NCBI RefSeq assembly: GCF_021462225.1
Contig: NC_061795.1
Coordinates: 8,494,001 to 8,558,000, forward strand
Origin: Girardinichthys multiradiatus
Lineage: Eukaryota; Chordata; Actinopteri; Cyprinodontiformes; Goodeidae
Direction of reading: 5' to 3'
DNA length: 64,000 nucleotides
The notes beneath the pieces were generated by a model. That model saw only the letters and a list, made by a program, of their open reading frames with translations, was not told where the DNA came from and ran no database searches. Every line of letters begins with the position of its first letter. The first letter of the stretch is position 1. This document shows positions 63,103 to 64,000 of the stretch, piece after piece. The position numbers and the translations under genes are program-made.

Positions 63103-63322
63103 CACAGGTGTCAAACTCCAGTCCTCGAGGGCCGGTAACCTGCAACTTTTAGATGTTCCCCTGCTTCAATACACCTGAATCAAATAATTAGGTCATTAGC
63201 AGGACTCTAGAGAATTTGACTGCATACTGAGGAGGAATGCAGCCATGTGTTTGAGGTGTGTTGTACCAGGGCCACATCTAAAAGTTGCAGGACACTGGCT
63301 CTCGAGGAGTTTGATACCCCTA
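63103..63322. mobile_element. 220-bp hAT-type MITE with perfect 8-bp duplication
   Basis: The ends read CACAGGTGTCAAACTCC and GGAGTTTGATACCCCTA. GTCTAGAG is duplicated at 63095-63102 and 63323-63330. Internal arms include CTGCAACTTTTAGATGT and its inverted ACATCTAAAAGTTGCAG. The remaining 63331-64000 is AT-rich, with a T run near 63909-63929, and contains no gene. Confidence 0.9.
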
Positions 63323-64000
63323 GTCTAGAGTAATCAATGCCAAAATGCTCTGCCACTTCCAACAGCTGTTGCTTTTTCAGAGCACTTACCAACTGTTCAT
63401 TGGGAGTTTGGAAAATATCATGCACAGAAGCCAAGTACACACACAAGGCAAAGTAAAATATACTGTTCACCTTTTGTGATCACAGAAGATACTTGAAAGA
63501 AAAAAAAACTGCTATTGATAGATATTTTACAATAGGATTCATAAGGATTCTTGGAATCTTGCAAATATTTAGGTTCAATCTTTGACGCCATAAGGTTCAG
63601 TTATGACAGAGAAACCATAGATAAAGATTAATCATGAGATTGAGCTTGGTCTGCACCAATATTATCAAGATTTCAGTATTGAAATGTATTAAGTAATTAT
63701 TATTGTTTTTGCCAGTAATATATATAAAAAAAAAAGTGCTTGTTTGTAGACAAATGTAATAAACTAAATATAAAAAAATTGAATTTCAGAATAGTTTCGA
63801 ATAGAATAGTTTTACAGTTTTACATTTCTTATATATTATAAAAAATGTTTTATTATAATTTTTTTGGTTTTGATTTTTACTTTTTTTAATTAATTATTTT
63901 CCTTATTTCTTTTTTTTTTTTTTTTTTTTCCCCATGAGCAGAATAGAGATTTGGGCAGTTTTAGGGTGTACAGTGGCTCTGAGTGGTCTAGACAAGGCTT

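Overview
The window is eukaryotic and almost certainly from a ray-finned (teleost) fish. It carries split exons of a neuronal secretion gene, tRNA-derived SINEs, L2, Rex1-like and other LINEs, many hAT-type miniature elements, and at least five families of Tc1/mariner transposon. There is no bacterial-style gene organisation. The only clear host gene is a CAPS/CADPS family gene, closest to cadps2, on the + strand. Four exons are present: 10936-11268, 54204-54284, 54600-54833 and 55945-56066. They encode the region just before the C2 domain and its beginning. Their phases (0-0, 0-0, 0-0, 0-2) fit together without a break. Everything else lies in introns of this gene, including one intron of about 42.9 kb.

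Layout: 1-10935 (upstream intron) holds a DD36E Tc1 element (19-1267), a Rex1-like LINE remnant, an exon-like ORF of an unrecognised fish family with a splice donor (3031-3611), a 2.6 kb compound inverted repeat (3818-6434) and an internally deleted LINE (7454-9760). The giant intron 11269-54203 holds, in order: a second DD36E copy; a hAT element nested in another inverted-repeat element; a repeat array interrupted by a young 8.67 kb LTR retrotransposon (16161-24828); a Tc1 copy broken by both a hAT element and a solo LTR (26270-30400); a second copy of the first LINE with a Rex1-like 3' end nested in it; a third DD36E copy broken by a second solo LTR; an L2-type LINE; a DD34E Tc1; and a third solo LTR (42983-50040) that itself holds a 5.3 kb two-gene ISL2EU/PHIS-like DNA transposon. 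Another Tc1 follows at 51235-52764. The last intron (56067 onward) contains a 3.9 kb element with an 8-bp target duplication, which in turn contains a Tc1 and a SINE.

The two most informative mobile systems are these. (1) The LTR element has near-identical 1472-bp LTRs, a primer site complementary to tRNA-Asn, and a gag ORF that ends in UGA followed directly by CUAG. It then continues in the same frame into a pol ORF that passes from a protease-like segment to integrase with no reverse transcriptase. (2) The ISL2EU-like element has two convergent genes: a spliced + strand gene encoding SWIM, YqaJ-nuclease and PHD-like modules, and a - strand THAP-coiled-coil-DDE transposase gene cut off after the first catalytic Asp. 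Both elements look non-autonomous now, and the LTR element moved recently.

Most element boundaries were fixed from terminal repeats plus target-site duplications read directly: TA for Tc1, 8 bp for hAT, 4 bp for LTRs. Family names rest on recognised protein motifs; no database search was run.
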